Shown here piece by piece: positions 14,497 through 15,191 of a DNA stretch of 15,191 nucleotides. Below the pieces are notes generated by a model. It was not told the origin of the DNA. It saw only the letters and a program-made list of their open reading frames with translations, and searched no databases. The position numbers and the translations under genes were made by a program. Where the stretch lies: assembly GCA_021810735.1 (NCBI GenBank), contig JAJZIF010000037.1, positions 1-15,191 on the forward strand. The letters are read 5' to 3'. The stretch comes from Acidobacteriota bacterium. GTDB taxonomy: Bacteria; Acidobacteriota; Terriglobia; Terriglobales; Acidobacteriaceae. Every line of letters begins with the position of its first letter. Position 1 is the first letter of the stretch.

Positions 14497-15141
14497 ATGA
14501 ACAGCAACGGCCCAGATGTCATCCACACAGGTCCCCCTGACAATCTGAACTCCCCTCTGGGTCACGGGGCAGCCACTCCAGACCAGAAGGATGAGATCAG
14601 ATACGCGTTCCTGCCGCGTACGTTGCAAGGCAAATTCCCCCAACTCTGGCTTCTCGTGCTCGAGAAAAACAACAGAACAATCGTTGAAGTCACGCTGTTC
14701 GCCCTCGCGTTTCTCACTCTTTTCGCGACAATTATCGGCCAACCCCACCAGACGGAATGGCCTTCGTTGCTCACCGCGGTTCTGGCCCCCATCGCCTTTG
14801 CTGTCTGGTATGTTCTGTTCCCTCTGAACCCATATCAGACCGTCCTCTTCACAAGGCAAGGTCTTCAGAATCTGGATCAAAACGATTCGGCCGCCCACGA
14901 ACTCGTGTCCATCCTGAGTTCTCCTGAAGCTGGCCGCTTCCTGTGGCAGCGTGCGCAACGCCTTTGGATTCTCTTCTTGGCTCCCATGGTCGTCGTAGTG
15001 CTTGCCCTGCACAAGCTGCCGGCTCTGGAGGCCACTCCATCCTGGCTCGTCCGCGTGCCCATCTTCTGCCTGCTTCTATTCGCCATTTTTCGAATAGAAA
15101 TGCTCGCTTGGGCCCTCCGAGTCATGAAACGCAGCGAGTAG
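14497..15141 (+). CDS. Four-helix membrane protein of unknown function
   Basis: The 214-residue product has a polar N-terminus of about 60 residues and four predicted membrane helices at about 62-81, 89-110, 155-172 and 184-207, ending in RVMKRSE. A soluble loop of about 45 residues separates the two helix pairs. I recognise no family, and no catalytic motif is visible. GGGAGG (14481-14486) lies ten bases before the ATG, which supports this start. Codon use is more mixed than in the neighbours (less C-ending), which would fit an accessory or recently acquired gene. It is preceded by a long non-coding region with possible regulatory DNA and RNA elements, so expression is probably controlled. 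It could be part of a signalling or transport system, but nothing adjacent in the window shows which. Confidence 0.7.
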   Translation: MNSNGPDVIHTGPPDNLNSPLGHGAATPDQKDEIRYAFLPRTLQGKFPQLWLLVLEKNNRTIVEVTLFALAFLTLFATIIGQPHQTEWPSLLTAVLAPIAFAVWYVLFPLNPYQTVLFTRQGLQNLDQNDSAAHELVSILSSPEAGRFLWQRAQRLWILFLAPMVVVVLALHKLPALEATPSWLVRVPIFCLLLFAIFRIEMLAWALRVMKRSE

Positions 15142-15191
15142 TAATTCCCCACTCTCCGGTTCGGGCAAGCCTGCGTCTGCAATCGTCTGAG

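Noticed and set aside
15142..15191. tRNA-like GGTTCGGGCAAGCC near the right edge
   Set aside because: It lacks a proper T-arm stem and any cloverleaf within the available bases; the window ends too soon to judge more.

Overview
The window is high-GC bacterial DNA. Most genes use strongly C-ending codons, and the strand they lie on is pyrimidine-rich. Gene families and codon style suggest an acidobacterium of the class Terriglobia. That assignment rests on protein-family resemblance, not on a marker gene search. There are eleven complete protein genes and one gene cut by the left edge. I see no rRNA, tRNA, CRISPR array, insertion sequence or prophage gene.

Layout. Positions 2-3663 (+) read as one cluster: the 3' two thirds of metG, tatD (4-bp overlap with metG), yajQ, and a trans-polyprenyl diphosphate synthase. 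This run meets head-on a minus-strand gene (3668-5023) for a protein kinase-like domain without catalytic residues, joined through one membrane segment to a periplasmic TonB-C domain. A divergent intergenic region (5024-5204) leads to a stand-alone cobalamin-binding domain protein (5205-5630), an AsmA-like envelope protein (5737-7449) and a small cupin (7488-7925). The cupin converges on a minus-strand YbgC-type thioesterase (7932-8372). Then come a secreted protein of unknown function (8543-9445), proS (9678-11477), a class A penicillin-binding protein with a UB2H domain (11537-14164), a 332-bp non-coding region and a four-helix membrane protein (14497-15141). The last 50 bases show nothing I can name.

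Function. The content is mainly housekeeping: tRNA charging (MetRS, ProRS), quality control (TatD), isoprenoid chain synthesis, peptidoglycan synthesis (class A PBP) and envelope lipid traffic or assembly (AsmA-like). The pseudokinase-TonB protein and the secreted protein also act at the envelope, but nothing links them directly to the PBP or AsmA protein beyond proximity.

What stands out. (1) The 14165-14496 region holds a nested set of perfectly complementary segments immediately upstream of a ribosome binding site, with two identical 10-base copies that could compete for one complementary pentamer. This is a candidate structured leader RNA. Upstream of it are a 22-bp-spaced direct repeat and an inverted repeat over a possible extended -10. 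(2) Both tRNA synthetase genes contain one internal, in-frame block with foreign-looking codon use. (3) The kinase-like protein has lost the HRD aspartate, the following asparagine and DFG, and carries TonB-C outside the membrane. (4) The PBP has Gln where the glycosyltransferase family normally has its second key Glu. (5) Several -10-like elements sit so close to start codons that leaderless or very short-leader transcripts are likely.
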